Source: Cytophagales bacterium (lineage in GTDB: Bacteria; Pseudomonadota; Gammaproteobacteria; Burkholderiales; Burkholderiaceae_C). Taken from it: a DNA stretch of 64,000 nt. A program made the translations under genes and the position numbers. The notes beneath the pieces were generated by a model. That model was not told where the DNA came from. It made no database searches and saw nothing but the letters and a program-made list of their open reading frames with translations. Location: contig JASGCK010000005.1 of the NCBI GenBank assembly GCA_030054145.1, positions 62,001-126,000 on the forward strand, in the 5' to 3' direction. Shown in pieces: positions 10,149 through 20,282 of this stretch (positions are counted from its first letter, which is position 1; each line of letters opens with the position of its first letter).

Positions 10149-11462
10149 TTACTTGTAATAACCCGCCTTTGTCATCTCGCGCACGGCGGCATTTTGGCTG
10201 GCCTTCAAAGCAGCATCGACCGTAGATTTACCGGCCAAAGCGGCACTCATTTGTTGACCGACCGTCGTTCCAATGGATTGGAACTCAGGAATCGCGGCGA
10301 ACTGAACGCCCACATAAGGTGACTTAGGCAAAGTGCTGTCGTTTGGATTGGCCGAGTCAATGGCGGCTTTTTCGGCGGCAGCAAAAACGGCGGATTTTTG
10401 GAACTCAGGATTGGCATAAGTCGATTTGCGTGTTCCTGTTGGCACGTGCGCCCAGCCATTGGTTTTGGCGACTAAGTTGATGTAGTCCTTGGACGTTGCC
10501 CAAGTAATAAACTTTTGTGCAGCCTCTGGTTGCTTGGTACCTGCTGGCACAGCCAGCGCCCAAGCCCACAGCCAGTTTGCGCCTTTAACCGTTGCATGGG
10601 AAGGTGCTTGCGCAAAAGCGACCTTGTCCGCCACTTTGGACTGCTTGGGATCGGTAATAAACGATGCCGCGATGGTGGCATCAACCCACATCCCGCATTT
10701 GCCTTCGTTGTACAGCGCCAAAATTTCATTGAAGCTGTTGGCTGAAGAGCCAGGAGGGCCATATTTTGTCAACATATCGGCGTAAAAACGGATAGCCTCG
10801 CTCCAAGGCTTGGACTCTAATTGCGGCTTCCACTGCATATCAAACCACTGACCGCCAAAACTATTGACTATGGTCGTGATAATCGCCATGTTATCGCCCC
10901 AGCCTGGCTTGCCGCGCAAGCAAATACCATAAACACCGTTTTTAGGATCGTGGATTTTTGCGGCCGCATCGCGTACCTGCGTCCACGTTGGGCGATCTGC
11001 AAACTTCACGCCCGCTTTGTCGGTCAAGTCTTTGCGATACATCAGCATGGAGCTTTCGCCATAAAACGGCGCGGCATAGAGTTTCCCGTCCACCGACAGC
11101 CCATTGCGCATGGCCGGCAACAAATCGTCTACGTCATAAGCTGCATTGGTTTTGATCTCTTTCAGCCAACCCTTTTTGCCCCAAATCGGGGTTTCGTACA
11201 TACCGATAGTCATCACGTCAAATTGACCGCCTTTGGTGGTGATGTCCGTCGTCACGCGCTGACGCAGTACGCCCTCTTCAAGCGTGACCCATTTGAGTTT
11301 GATATCGGGGTTAGCCGCTTCAAAATTTTTACTGAGTTTTTGCATTTCGATCATGTGACCGTTGTTGACCGTCGCAACCACCAGCTCCGTTTGAGCCGCT
11401 GCGCTAGTGCAAAAACCGAAAGCCAAAGCGGCTGCGGTAATCAGTGAAGTCTGCAATTTCAT
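10149..11462 (-). CDS. Polyol ABC transporter substrate-binding protein (MtlE/SmoE-like)
   Basis: Periplasmic solute-binding protein of the CUT1 family that delivers sorbitol or mannitol to the permeases. A clear Sec signal peptide (MKLQTSLITAAALAFGFCTS, then AAAQ) gives cleavage near residue 24. The mature protein has the binding-protein fold pattern, with YAAPFYGESSMLMYRKD near residue 132 and a Trp-rich C-terminal lobe. Length 437 aa fits. It is first in the operon, behind a good ribosome site (AGGAGC), so it should be the most strongly expressed member. Confidence 0.94.
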   Translation of the reverse strand: MKLQTSLITAAALAFGFCTSAAAQTELVVATVNNGHMIEMQKLSKNFEAANPDIKLKWVTLEEGVLRQRVTTDITTKGGQFDVMTIGMYETPIWGKKGWLKEIKTNAAYDVDDLLPAMRNGLSVDGKLYAAPFYGESSMLMYRKDLTDKAGVKFADRPTWTQVRDAAAKIHDPKNGVYGICLRGKPGWGDNMAIITTIVNSFGGQWFDMQWKPQLESKPWSEAIRFYADMLTKYGPPGSSANSFNEILALYNEGKCGMWVDATIAASFITDPKQSKVADKVAFAQAPSHATVKGANWLWAWALAVPAGTKQPEAAQKFITWATSKDYINLVAKTNGWAHVPTGTRKSTYANPEFQKSAVFAAAEKAAIDSANPNDSTLPKSPYVGVQFAAIPEFQSIGTTVGQQMSAALAGKSTVDAALKASQNAAVREMTKAGYYK

Positions 11463-11613
11463 AAAAAGCTCCTAAAGAATAAAGTTGAAGATGAGTCCAA
11501 ACTTTAGTCTCGTGCGAGCACAACATCGGTACTCAAAAGAAAGCGACTGATGCTTTAATGCAATAAACACCTAGGACAAACACTGATTTGCGCAGAAATT
11601 GCACCAGATCAGA
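11463..11613 (-). promoter_or_regulatory. Upstream control region of the polyol operon
   Basis: This 151-base gap is the only sizeable non-coding stretch next to the operon and must hold its promoter. On the minus strand two copies of GTGTTTRT (11576-11583 and 11563-11570) occur in the same direction, 13 bases apart, which could be half-sites for the AraC-type regulator. That reading is inference: no consensus promoter hexamers are obvious. A ribosome site TAGGAGC precedes the ATG at 11462. Confidence 0.35.
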
Positions 11614-12228
11614 TCAACTAGCCAGCTTGCGTTCCACAAAATCCAGCCGATCTTGTCCCCAAAAGAGTTCACCCTCAACGATGTAAGTTGGCGCACCAAA
11701 CACACTCGCGTCTAGTGCTGCCTGCGTGTTTCGGTCATAGAGCGCTTGGGTTTGTGGCTGCAGCGACTCCTCATATCTCGATTCGGGCAAGCCACATTCG
11801 GCAAGCATGGCTTTGAGTGTGGGCACGTCCGCGATGTTGCGCTCCTCCGCCCAGACACCACTAAGAATCTTGGAGGCCATATCCAGAGCAGCCATCCAGC
11901 CATCTTTGGCTTGCACGGCAATAATGACAAGGGCTGCGGGATCGCCTGCGACTGGAAAATACCTTGGCTGCACCTGAAGTGGCACGCCCAAATAATCACG
12001 AAATCTTGCCAACTCCACCAGCCGATTGGCTTGGCGCTGCGGGGCACGTTTGGCAAGCGGCAGACCACCTGAAACAGGAAAAATCTTCCCTAAATCCATC
12101 GGCAGCACGTTAATGATGGCGCGGTGCTTTTGCGCCAGTTGCACCAGTCGCGCGTGTCCAAGATAAGTCCAAGGAGATTGGGGTACGAAGTAATAATCAA
12201 TCGTTTTTTGTGGCATCTTTTGTGGCAT
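11614..12228 (-). CDS. 2-hydroxychromene-2-carboxylate isomerase-like (DsbA-fold) protein
   Basis: Thioredoxin-fold protein of the NahD/kappa-class glutathione-transferase group. Visible signs are the N-terminal IDYYFVPQSPWTYLGHARL strand-helix (Ser in place of a redox Cys), a helical middle, and the C-terminal FGAPTYIVEGELFWGQDRL, where the cis-proline and substrate-site WGQDR are typical. It is about 204 aa. I chose the ATG at 12228, which has AAGGA eight bases upstream; 12237 and 12216 are alternatives. It is divergent from the SDR gene at 12255 with only 26 bases between starts. Its real substrate is unknown; a second paralogue lies at 31952-32650. Confidence 0.85.
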   Translation of the reverse strand: MPQKMPQKTIDYYFVPQSPWTYLGHARLVQLAQKHRAIINVLPMDLGKIFPVSGGLPLAKRAPQRQANRLVELARFRDYLGVPLQVQPRYFPVAGDPAALVIIAVQAKDGWMAALDMASKILSGVWAEERNIADVPTLKAMLAECGLPESRYEESLQPQTQALYDRNTQAALDASVFGAPTYIVEGELFWGQDRLDFVERKLAS

Positions 12229-12254
12229 CACCAACATCCTTAAAAACCATCATT

Positions 12255-13016
12255 ATGAAGACTGAAACCATTCAACAAGTGGCGCTTGTCACGGGCGGTA
12301 GCCGAGGCATTGGCGCAGCAACTTGCGTGCAGCTTGCTAGGGCAGGCTACGCGGTCATCGTGAACTATGCTGCCTCGCAGGCCACGGCTGATCAGCTTTG
12401 CCAAAGCATCCAAGCCGCAGGCGGCACAGCGCTTGGCCTACAGGCAGACGTAGCGAATGAGGCGCAGGTGCTAGCCCTGTTTGCCGCCATCGACGCAAAG
12501 TTCGGGCGCTTGGATGCGCTGGTCAACAACGCGGGCGTGGTCGATATGACGGCGCGTTTGGACGAAATGAGCATGGCGCGTTGGCGGCGCATGTTTGACA
12601 TCAACGTCATAGGCTCCTTGCTTTGCGCGCGCGAAGCCGTGCGGCGGATGTCCACTCAACATGGCAAGCAAGGCGGCGCTATTGTGAACTTATCCAGCGC
12701 CGCAGCCAAGCTAGGCTCACCAGGCCAGTACCTAGACTACGCCGCCAGCAAAGGCGCGATTGATACGTTCACGCTGGGCTTGGCCAAGGAAGTTGCGGCG
12801 GAGGGCATCCGCGTCAACGGCGTGCGGCCGGGCATTATTGACACCGAGATTCACGCCAGTGGCGGCCTGCCCAACCGCGTCGCGCAAGTTGCGCCGCAAG
12901 TGCCCATGCAGCGCGGCGGCACGGCGGACGAAGTCGCCAGCGCGATTGTCTGGCTGCTATCGGATGCGGCAAGTTACGTCACAGGTACGACGATTGACGT
13001 GACGGGCGGGCGATAG
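12255..13016 (+). CDS. SDR-family oxidoreductase (YgfF-like)
   Basis: Classical short-chain dehydrogenase/reductase of 253 aa, probably NADP-linked. Visible motifs are TGGSRGIGAA near residue 13, NNAGV near residue 90, catalytic Ser plus YAASKGA, and the C-terminal YVTGTTIDVTGGR. It resembles the uncharacterised YgfF/glucose-1-dehydrogenase-like group. The substrate cannot be told from sequence. The start at 12255 has no evident ribosome site. The open extension to 12210 overlaps the divergent isomerase gene. Confidence 0.88.
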   Translation: MKTETIQQVALVTGGSRGIGAATCVQLARAGYAVIVNYAASQATADQLCQSIQAAGGTALGLQADVANEAQVLALFAAIDAKFGRLDALVNNAGVVDMTARLDEMSMARWRRMFDINVIGSLLCAREAVRRMSTQHGKQGGAIVNLSSAAAKLGSPGQYLDYAASKGAIDTFTLGLAKEVAAEGIRVNGVRPGIIDTEIHASGGLPNRVAQVAPQVPMQRGGTADEVASAIVWLLSDAASYVTGTTIDVTGGR

Positions 13017-13025
13017 AAAAAATCG

Positions 13026-13078
13026 CCGTTCGGGCGCAGCGAGTCGAAGCCGCATATCGACGGGAGCCATGCGAACGG
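13026..13078. repeat. Palindromic dispersed repeat, intergenic copy
   Basis: A 53-base element bounded by CCGTTCG (13026-13032) and its exact inverse CGAACGG (13072-13078), with the internal GTCGAAG motif of the arm at 13043-13049. It is a degenerate copy of the repeat found inside uvrA, ctaA and other genes in this window, and the only one lying between genes (SDR and mmsA). Confidence 0.75.
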
Positions 13079-13103
13079 TATTGGTCCATTTCTAAGGGAG
13101 AGC

Positions 13104-14630
13104 ATGAATAGCATGAAAAGCAGCAAAACACTGATTCAACATTACGTCAATAACCAACCGTTCGCGGGCACGTCTAGTCGCACGCAAAACGTGACCAATC
13201 CTGCGACGGGCGCGGTGACGGGGCTTGTCAGCTTGGCTGGCGCCTCCGATGTGGATGCGGCGGTCGCCTCCGCCAAAGCCGCCTTCCCTGCGTGGAGCGA
13301 TGCACCGCCGCTCAAACGCGCGCGCATCATGTTTAAGTTTTTGGAGCTGTTGAACGCTAACCGCGACAAACTGGCCCACATGATTACCCTTGAACACGGC
13401 AAGGTGTTGACGGATGCGCAAGGCGAAGTCACGCGCGGCATTGAAATTGTGGAGTTCGCCACGGGCATTGCGCAATTGCTCAAAGGCGATTACACCGAAC
13501 AAGTCGGCACAGGCATTGACAACTGGACCATGCGCCAACCGCTTGGCGTGGTGGCAGGCATTACGCCATTTAACTTTCCTGTGATGGTGCCGATGTGGAT
13601 GTTCCCCGTCGCCATTGCGGCGGGCAATACATTTGTCTTAAAGCCCAGTCCGCTTGACCCAAGTCCCTCGCTGTTCATGGCTGACCTGCTCAAACAAGCT
13701 GGCTTACCAGGTGGCGTTTTAAACGTGGTGCAAGGCGATAAAGAAGCGGTCGATGCGCTACTGGTGCATCCCGATGTCAAGGCGATTAGCTTTGTGGGCA
13801 GCACACCGATTGCAAACTACATCTACGAGACGGGCGCACATCACGGCAAGCGCGTGCAGGCGCTGGGCGGAGCCAAAAATCACATGGTTGTGATGCCCGA
13901 TGCGGATTTAGACCAAGCCGTGGATGCCTTAATTGGCGCGGCTTACGGCTCGGCGGGCGAGCGCTGCATGGCGATTTCGGTTGCCGTGTTGGTTGGCGAT
14001 GTGGGCGACAAAATCATGCCCAAACTGATTGAACGAACCCGTGCGCTCAAGATTTTGAACGGCACCCACCTGGCCGCAGAAATGGGGCCCATCGTGACGC
14101 AAGCCGCGCACGACCGCATCACGGACTACATTGAGACAGGTGCTCGGGAAGGCGCACAGCTATTGGTGGACGGGCGCGGCTTTTCAGGAGCCAATGCGGG
14201 CGCGGGCTGCGAGCAAGGCTTTTGGCTGGGCGGTACGTTATTTGATCACGTCACCACCGATATGCGTATTTATCAAGAAGAAATTTTTGGCCCCGTACTG
14301 TCCTGCGTGCGAGTGGCTGATTTTGCAACTGCTGTGCAAATCATTAATGACCATGAATTCGGCAACGGCGTGAGCATCTTCACGCGTGATGGCGGCATCG
14401 CCCGCGAATTTGGCAGACGCATTCAAGTTGGCATGGTAGGCATCAATGTGCCCATTCCTGTACCCATGTCGTGGCACGGTTTTGGCGGTTGGAAGCGCTC
14501 CCTCTTTGGCGATATGCACGCCTACGGCGAAGAGGGCGTGCGCTTTTATACCAAGCAAAAATCCATCATGCAGCGCTGGCCTGACTCGATTGCTAAAGGC
14601 GCTGAGTTTGTAATGCCTACCAGTCAATAA
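13104..14630 (+). CDS. mmsA: Methylmalonate-semialdehyde dehydrogenase (CoA-acylating)
   Basis: Aldehyde dehydrogenase superfamily enzyme that converts (methyl)malonate semialdehyde to propionyl- or acetyl-CoA in valine, thymine or inositol breakdown. NAD-site and catalytic motifs are [12 protein letters not shown] near residue 154, [14 protein letters not shown] near residue 255, and the Cys in [14 protein letters not shown] at about residue 290. The GERCM motif separates this CoA-dependent family from ordinary aldehyde dehydrogenases. Length 508 aa is normal. A GGGAGAG ribosome site precedes the ATG at 13104. The neighbouring SDR may act on the same pathway. The inositol oxygenase near 63 kb is too far away to infer a link. 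Confidence 0.94.
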   Translation: MNSMKSSKTLIQHYVNNQPFAGTSSRTQNVTNPATGAVTGLVSLAGASDVDAAVASAKAAFPAWSDAPPLKRARIMFKFLELLNANRDKLAHMITLEHGKVLTDAQGEVTRGIEIVEFATGIAQLLKGDYTEQVGTGIDNWTMRQPLGVVAGITPFNFPVMVPMWMFPVAIAAGNTFVLKPSPLDPSPSLFMADLLKQAGLPGGVLNVVQGDKEAVDALLVHPDVKAISFVGSTPIANYIYETGAHHGKRVQALGGAKNHMVVMPDADLDQAVDALIGAAYGSAGERCMAISVAVLVGDVGDKIMPKLIERTRALKILNGTHLAAEMGPIVTQAAHDRITDYIETGAREGAQLLVDGRGFSGANAGAGCEQGFWLGGTLFDHVTTDMRIYQEEIFGPVLSCVRVADFATAVQIINDHEFGNGVSIFTRDGGIAREFGRRIQVGMVGINVPIPVPMSWHGFGGWKRSLFGDMHAYGEEGVRFYTKQKSIMQRWPDSIAKGAEFVMPTSQ

Positions 14631-14693
14631 CTAAACAAAAGTAGTGGTATGTTTGAATTACAATAACTTTTTTATTGAATTTATGAAAATGTT

Positions 14694-14945
14694 ATGTCTG
14701 ACTACTTGTGGATGCTTGCTATTGGCTTAATCGTTGGTTTTTTTGCGAAACACTTACTAGATTTGCAACTGAGCATTTGGATGGCGATATTGGTCGGCAT
14801 GGTGGGCTCTTACGTTGGCGGGTTCATGATGGGGATCTTTTGCAAACCTGCGGATAAATCCACGGTTCCCTGTGTGGGCAGCAGCCTCATGTCGGTGGCT
14901 GGCGCTTGCATTGTGCTGGGGCTTTACGTCTACTTCGTTAAGTAA
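14694..14945 (+). CDS. Small membrane protein, GlsB/YeaQ/YmgE-like
   Basis: An 83-residue hydrophobic protein with about three membrane segments and glycine-rich helices (IGLIVGFFAK, VGMVGSYVGGFMMG), resembling the transglycosylase-associated/YeaQ stress membrane family. The match is partial because the middle holds an unusual Cys-containing loop (FCKPADKSTVPC). It stands alone between mmsA and the amtB terminator, preceded by an AT-rich stretch likely to hold its promoter. Confidence 0.7.
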   Translation: MSDYLWMLAIGLIVGFFAKHLLDLQLSIWMAILVGMVGSYVGGFMMGIFCKPADKSTVPCVGSSLMSVAGACIVLGLYVYFVK

Positions 14946-15039
14946 TTGACTCGGCAAAAGCCACTCACCGCGCTTATTAGCTACAGCGCTATTCACTATT
15001 CACTATTTGGGCGAACAGCATCTGCGTGATTGCGAGCAT

Positions 15040-15069
15040 AAAAAACCCGCCCAAGTTTCCTCGGACGGG
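15040..15069 (-). terminator. Intrinsic terminator of the torF-glnK-amtB operon
   Basis: On the minus strand CCCGTCC and GGGCGGG form a seven-pair stem with one G-T wobble around a ten-base loop, followed at once by TTTTTT. It lies 26 bases after the amtB stop, in the correct orientation for that operon. Confidence 0.85.
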
Positions 15070-15094
15070 CCCCTTTAGTACCGTCTCTCAACTC

Positions 15095-16504
15095 TTAGTT
15101 GTGATAGGCCGCCTCACCGTGTGAGGAGATATCAAGACCTTCGCGCTCTTGCTCTTGCGTCACTCGCAGACCGATCACCCAATCAACCAGTTTGTAGGCA
15201 ATGAATGAAACCACGCCTGACCAAACGACGGTTGTCAAAACACCTTGCGCTTGAATCCACACTTGGCTAGCAATGGAGTACTCTGGCGTGACTTGGTTAG
15301 CCACGTAATCCCACACGCCTGTGCCGCCCAGTGATGGGGACGCAAACACACCCGTCAAAAGTGCGCCGGTGATGCCGCCCACGCCGTGGACACCAAACAC
15401 ATCGAGTGCGTCGTCAGAACCCAAGAGGCGCTTCAGACCATTCACACCCCACAAACAGACCACACCCGCAATCAAGCCGATGGCTAGCGCACCCGACACA
15501 CCCACAAAGCCTGCCGCAGGGGTAATGGCAACCAAGCCAGCCACCGCACCAGAGACTGCGCCCAGCATAGAAGCTTTGCCTTTAGACAGCGCTTCGGCAG
15601 CAATCCAAGACAGCGTTGCAGCCGCCGCCGCAACCAAGGTTGTGATAAATGCCAATGACGCTGTGCCGTTAGCCTCTAATGCTGAGCCAGCGTTAAAACC
15701 AAACCAGCCCACCCAGAGCAAAGACGCGCCAACCATCGTCAAAGTCAAGCTGTGCGGTGTCATGGCTTCTTTGCCATAACCAAGGCGCTTGCCCAAGATG
15801 AAGGAGCCCACCAAACCAGCAATACCCGCGTTGATGTGAACCACCGTGCCGCCTGCGAAGTCGAGCGCACCTTTGGCAAATAACCAACCAGCCGCCGCTG
15901 TCATTTTGTCTAGGCTAGCCGCATCCGTGATGCCATCTGGACCATCCCAGTACCACACCATGTGAGCGATTGGCAAATAGCTAAATGTGAACCACAGCAC
16001 CGCAAAAGCAAGCAGCGCAGAGAACTTCACGCGCTCAGCGAGCGAACCCACAATCAATGCCACGGTGATAGCCGCAAAGGTTGCTTGGAAGGTCATGAAG
16101 GTGAACTCAGGAATTGCCACCCACTTGGTAAACGTTGCCGCCATCGAGTCCGGTGTTACGCCAGACATAAAGAGCTTGCCCAGGCCTCCCATAAAGGGGC
16201 TGCCCGCCGTAAACGCCAGGCTGTACCCGTAGCTCGTCCACAGCACGATGATGAGTGCAAAGACAACAAACACTTGCATCAAGATGCTGAGCATATTTTT
16301 GCTACGCACTAAGCCGCCGTAGAACAAAGCGAGACCTGGAATGCTCATCATGATGACGAGAATCGTCGCAACAGTCATCCAAGCCGTATCGCCTTTGTTA
16401 ATGGTTGCCACATGCGCAATCGTTTGGGCGTTTGCGCTCGCCATACCGAAAATAAGGGCAAGGCTTGCCCCGCTCACCAGCGGTGAGATAAGAAATTTTT
16501 TCAT
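15095..16504 (-). CDS. amtB: Ammonium transporter
   Basis: Trimeric Amt/MEP/Rh channel for ammonium in the inner membrane. A signal peptide (cleavage after ASANAQ, about residue 27) precedes eleven membrane helices. The twin pore histidines are in GGTVVHINAGIAGL and DVFGVHGVGGITGALL. Length 469 aa is at the long end because of the signal peptide and a charged C-terminal tail, which normally contacts GlnK. It lies 23 bases after glnK and is blocked by GlnK when nitrogen is ample. Transcription is probably from the sigma-54 promoter before torF. Confidence 0.96.
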   Translation of the reverse strand: MKKFLISPLVSGASLALIFGMASANAQTIAHVATINKGDTAWMTVATILVIMMSIPGLALFYGGLVRSKNMLSILMQVFVVFALIIVLWTSYGYSLAFTAGSPFMGGLGKLFMSGVTPDSMAATFTKWVAIPEFTFMTFQATFAAITVALIVGSLAERVKFSALLAFAVLWFTFSYLPIAHMVWYWDGPDGITDAASLDKMTAAAGWLFAKGALDFAGGTVVHINAGIAGLVGSFILGKRLGYGKEAMTPHSLTLTMVGASLLWVGWFGFNAGSALEANGTASLAFITTLVAAAAATLSWIAAEALSKGKASMLGAVSGAVAGLVAITPAAGFVGVSGALAIGLIAGVVCLWGVNGLKRLLGSDDALDVFGVHGVGGITGALLTGVFASPSLGGTGVWDYVANQVTPEYSIASQVWIQAQGVLTTVVWSGVVSFIAYKLVDWVIGLRVTQEQEREGLDISSHGEAAYHN

Positions 16505-16527
16505 GATTTAAATCCTTTTTTGTGCGC

Positions 16528-17702
<1,175 letters not shown>

Positions 17703-17739
17703 CTGAGTTCCTTGTAAAAGTTAATGACAGATAAGTACA

Positions 17740-17755
17740 AGCAAGTCCTATGCCA
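17740..17755 (-). promoter_or_regulatory. Sigma-54 promoter of torF-glnK-amtB
   Basis: On the minus strand the sequence TGGCATAGGACTTGCT fits the -24/-12 consensus TGGCAY-N5-TTGCW, with exactly ten bases between the invariant GG and GC. It ends 37 bases before the torF ATG, predicting a leader of roughly 27 bases. The AT-rich DNA upstream (to about 17850) could hold activator sites, but I found no convincing NtrC dyad. Confidence 0.82.
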
Positions 17756-17852
17756 CAAATATTTTTATCAACTTTTTGTGAATGCCAAAAAATACTGTAT
17801 ATTAAATCAGTCAATATCACTTCATACCTCACTCAAAAGAAAGGTTGCCTCT

Positions 17853-19421
17853 ATGTCAGGATTTTCTATTGTCCAAAGTAGGGCGCTATTGGCCCTGGAG
17901 TCGCCCGCCGTCACCGTTGAGGTGCATTTAGCCAATGGCTTACCCAGTTTTACCTTGGTTGGGCTTGCCGAGACCGAAGTTAAAGAGGCGCGAGAGCGGG
18001 TGCGCTGCGCGATTCAAAACTCGGGGCTTGATTTCCCTAACAACAAGCGCATCACGGTTAACCTAGCGCCTGCCGACTTGCCCAAAGACTCGGGGCGCTT
18101 TGACTTGGCGATTGCGCTGGGCGTGTTAGCCGCTAGCGGACAAATCGACGGCGAGCGCTTAGCGGGCTACGTTTTCGCAGGCGAGCTCTCCCTTGCAGGT
18201 GATTTGCGCGCGGTACGCGGCGCACTCGCCATGAGCCTTGCTCTGCGCAAATTAGAAGTCCCGCCCAAATTGGTGTTGCCCCTATCCAGTGCACGCGAAG
18301 CGGCTTTGGTGGATGGCGCGGTTGTATTTGGTGCGCTGCATTTGCTCGATATTGTTCAAGAGTTTTCATACCCCGAGGCAGGAAGAGCAACTCCACCTGC
18401 AACCGCCCACAACAGCTGGCAACGTGTTTTGCCCGCACAGCGTGCATCCGCGCCGCTCTACCCCGATATGTCGGACGTGCGCGGTCAACTCGGCGCTAAG
18501 CGAGCGTTAGAGATTGCCGCAGCTGGCGGTCACAGCGTGCTGATGGTCGGCACGCCTGGCTCGGGTAAATCCATGCTGGCGCATCGCTTTGCAGGATTGC
18601 TGCCGCCGATGAACACCGAGGAAGCACTGGACTGCGCCGCCATGCTGGGCTTGGGCGGCTTCGCGGGTTCGTCATCGGCTAGCGAGCACGTGCTCCAGCA
18701 ATGGGGTCAGCGCCCCACGCGCAGCCCCCATCACACCGCCACCGCGCCTGCGCTGGTAGGCGGCGGCGCACCACCGCGTCCAGGCGAGATCTCACTCGCG
18801 CACAACGGCGTACTGTTTTTGGACGAACTGCCAGAATTCCCACGCTCAGCGCTAGAAGCACTACGCGAACCGCTTGAATCAGGCAAAGTCTCCATTGTTC
18901 GCGCCACACAGCGGGCCGAGTTTCCCGCACGGTTTCAATTAGTCGCCGCCATGAACCCCTGCCCTTGCGGCTATCTAGGCTCTGCGGTAAAGCCTTGCCG
19001 CTGCACACCCGATCAGGTCTCGCGCTACCAAGGCAAGCTCAGTGGCCCACTGCTAGATCGCATTGATTTGCACATTGAAGTAGGCGCGATGCCCAGTAAC
19101 GATCTCGTCAACGCCCCTGCTGGCGAGGCCTCCGAAGCCGTACGCGCCCGCGTGCGCCAAGCAAGAAGCCGCGCCATAACGCGGCAAGCCAAAGCAAACT
19201 ATGCGCTTGGTAGCGCAGAGATCGACGAACACTGCCAACTAGATGCGACTGCCATTAAATTTTTAAGCACCGCCGCCACACGCCTAGGCTGGTCAGGGCG
19301 CAGCACACACCGCGTCATGAAAATCGCCCGCACCATTGCCGACTTGGTCGATAGCAAAACCGTCGGCGTAGCGCACATTGCCGAGGCGGTGCAATATCGG
19401 CGAGCGTTGAAAGGTGCGTAA
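17853..19421 (+). CDS. comM: YifB/ComM-family Mg-chelatase-like AAA ATPase
   Basis: ComM-type hexameric helicase that promotes branch migration during natural transformation. The N-terminal half (SGFSIVQSRALLALE, then GLPSFTLVGLAE) is the Lon-like ChlI domain. Walker A is GTPGSGKSM near residue 232. Walker B is in VLFLDELPEF, and a zinc-like CPCG...C.C cluster follows near residue 370. The C-terminal Mg-chelatase domain is complete. I start at 17853 (522 aa, AAAGG upstream), because the open frame back to 17724 runs through the torF promoter region. With comF at 45.6 kb it hints at DNA-uptake capacity. Confidence 0.93.
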   Translation: MSGFSIVQSRALLALESPAVTVEVHLANGLPSFTLVGLAETEVKEARERVRCAIQNSGLDFPNNKRITVNLAPADLPKDSGRFDLAIALGVLAASGQIDGERLAGYVFAGELSLAGDLRAVRGALAMSLALRKLEVPPKLVLPLSSAREAALVDGAVVFGALHLLDIVQEFSYPEAGRATPPATAHNSWQRVLPAQRASAPLYPDMSDVRGQLGAKRALEIAAAGGHSVLMVGTPGSGKSMLAHRFAGLLPPMNTEEALDCAAMLGLGGFAGSSSASEHVLQQWGQRPTRSPHHTATAPALVGGGAPPRPGEISLAHNGVLFLDELPEFPRSALEALREPLESGKVSIVRATQRAEFPARFQLVAAMNPCPCGYLGSAVKPCRCTPDQVSRYQGKLSGPLLDRIDLHIEVGAMPSNDLVNAPAGEASEAVRARVRQARSRAITRQAKANYALGSAEIDEHCQLDATAIKFLSTAATRLGWSGRSTHRVMKIARTIADLVDSKTVGVAHIAEAVQYRRALKGA

Positions 19422-19457
19422 TAATTTGGTGTCCTAACTCTTATACCGCATCACATC

Positions 19458-20282
19458 ATGTCTTTTTTAGTGCAACTCCAAACCGCGCACAGCCAAAACA
19501 ACTCCTTGCTCTGCGTCGGTCTTGACCCCGACCCAACCAAGTTCCCCGCCCACCTTAAAAACCGTGCCGACAAAATTTTTGATTTTTGCGCTGCGATTGT
19601 GGATGCGACCGCAGACACCGTGATCGCCTTCAAACCGCAGATCGCGTACTTTGCGGCATACCGCGCCGAATCGCAGTTGGAGCGCTTAATCGAACACATC
19701 AAACGCATTGCACCCAACGTGCCTGTCATCTTGGATGCCAAGCGCGGCGATATTGGCTCCACCGCCGAGCAATACGCCATCGAAGCGTTTGAGCGCTACG
19801 GCGCGGACGCGGTCACGCTCTCTCCTTTTATGGGGTTTGACTCCGTCTCGCCCTATCTCAAACACCACGGCAAGGGCGCGTTTTTGCTGTGCCGCACCTC
19901 CAACGCGGGCGGTGACGATTTGCAAAATCAACGCCTAGCCAGCGTGGAGGGGCAACCGCTGCTCTACGAACACGTGGCTCGCCTTGCCCAAGGCGCTTGG
20001 AACACCAACGGACAACTCGGACTAGTGGTTGGCGCAACCTATCCGCAAGAAATTGCTCGCGTGCGCGAGATTGCGCCGACCTTGCCGCTACTCATTCCTG
20101 GTGTGGGTGCGCAGGGCGGGGATGCAAGAGCGACCATCCGCGCAGGGCTTACCAACAAAGGGCTAGTGGTAGTCAACTCGTCGCGCGCCATTATTTATGC
20201 GTCTAGCGGCGAAGACTTCGTGCAAGCGGCGCGAACAGCGGCTTTGGAGACTAGGTCTGTTTTGAACGCGGCCAACAACTAA
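19458..20282 (+). CDS. pyrF: Orotidine 5'-phosphate decarboxylase
   Basis: Last step of UMP synthesis: decarboxylation of OMP. The sequence belongs to the longer type-2 group (274 aa). The catalytic core is visible as DAKRGDIG with K95, the N-terminal [13 protein letters not shown], and the phosphate-binding loop [12 protein letters not shown] near residue 212. It is expressed away from comM by 36 bases on the same strand. Its last 32 bases overlap the end of the convergent EamA transporter gene. Confidence 0.96.
   Translation: MSFLVQLQTAHSQNNSLLCVGLDPDPTKFPAHLKNRADKIFDFCAAIVDATADTVIAFKPQIAYFAAYRAESQLERLIEHIKRIAPNVPVILDAKRGDIGSTAEQYAIEAFERYGADAVTLSPFMGFDSVSPYLKHHGKGAFLLCRTSNAGGDDLQNQRLASVEGQPLLYEHVARLAQGAWNTNGQLGLVVGATYPQEIARVREIAPTLPLLIPGVGAQGGDARATIRAGLTNKGLVVVNSSRAIIYASSGEDFVQAARTAALETRSVLNAANN

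Noticed and set aside
10821-11447. A 208-codon open frame opposite the polyol-binding protein gene
   Set aside because: Antisense shadow. The minus strand encodes a complete periplasmic binding protein with a signal peptide.
17756-17852. NtrC-type enhancer dyads upstream of the sigma-54 promoter
   Set aside because: The region is AT-rich, but I found no convincing GCACC-N-GGTGC style dyad.
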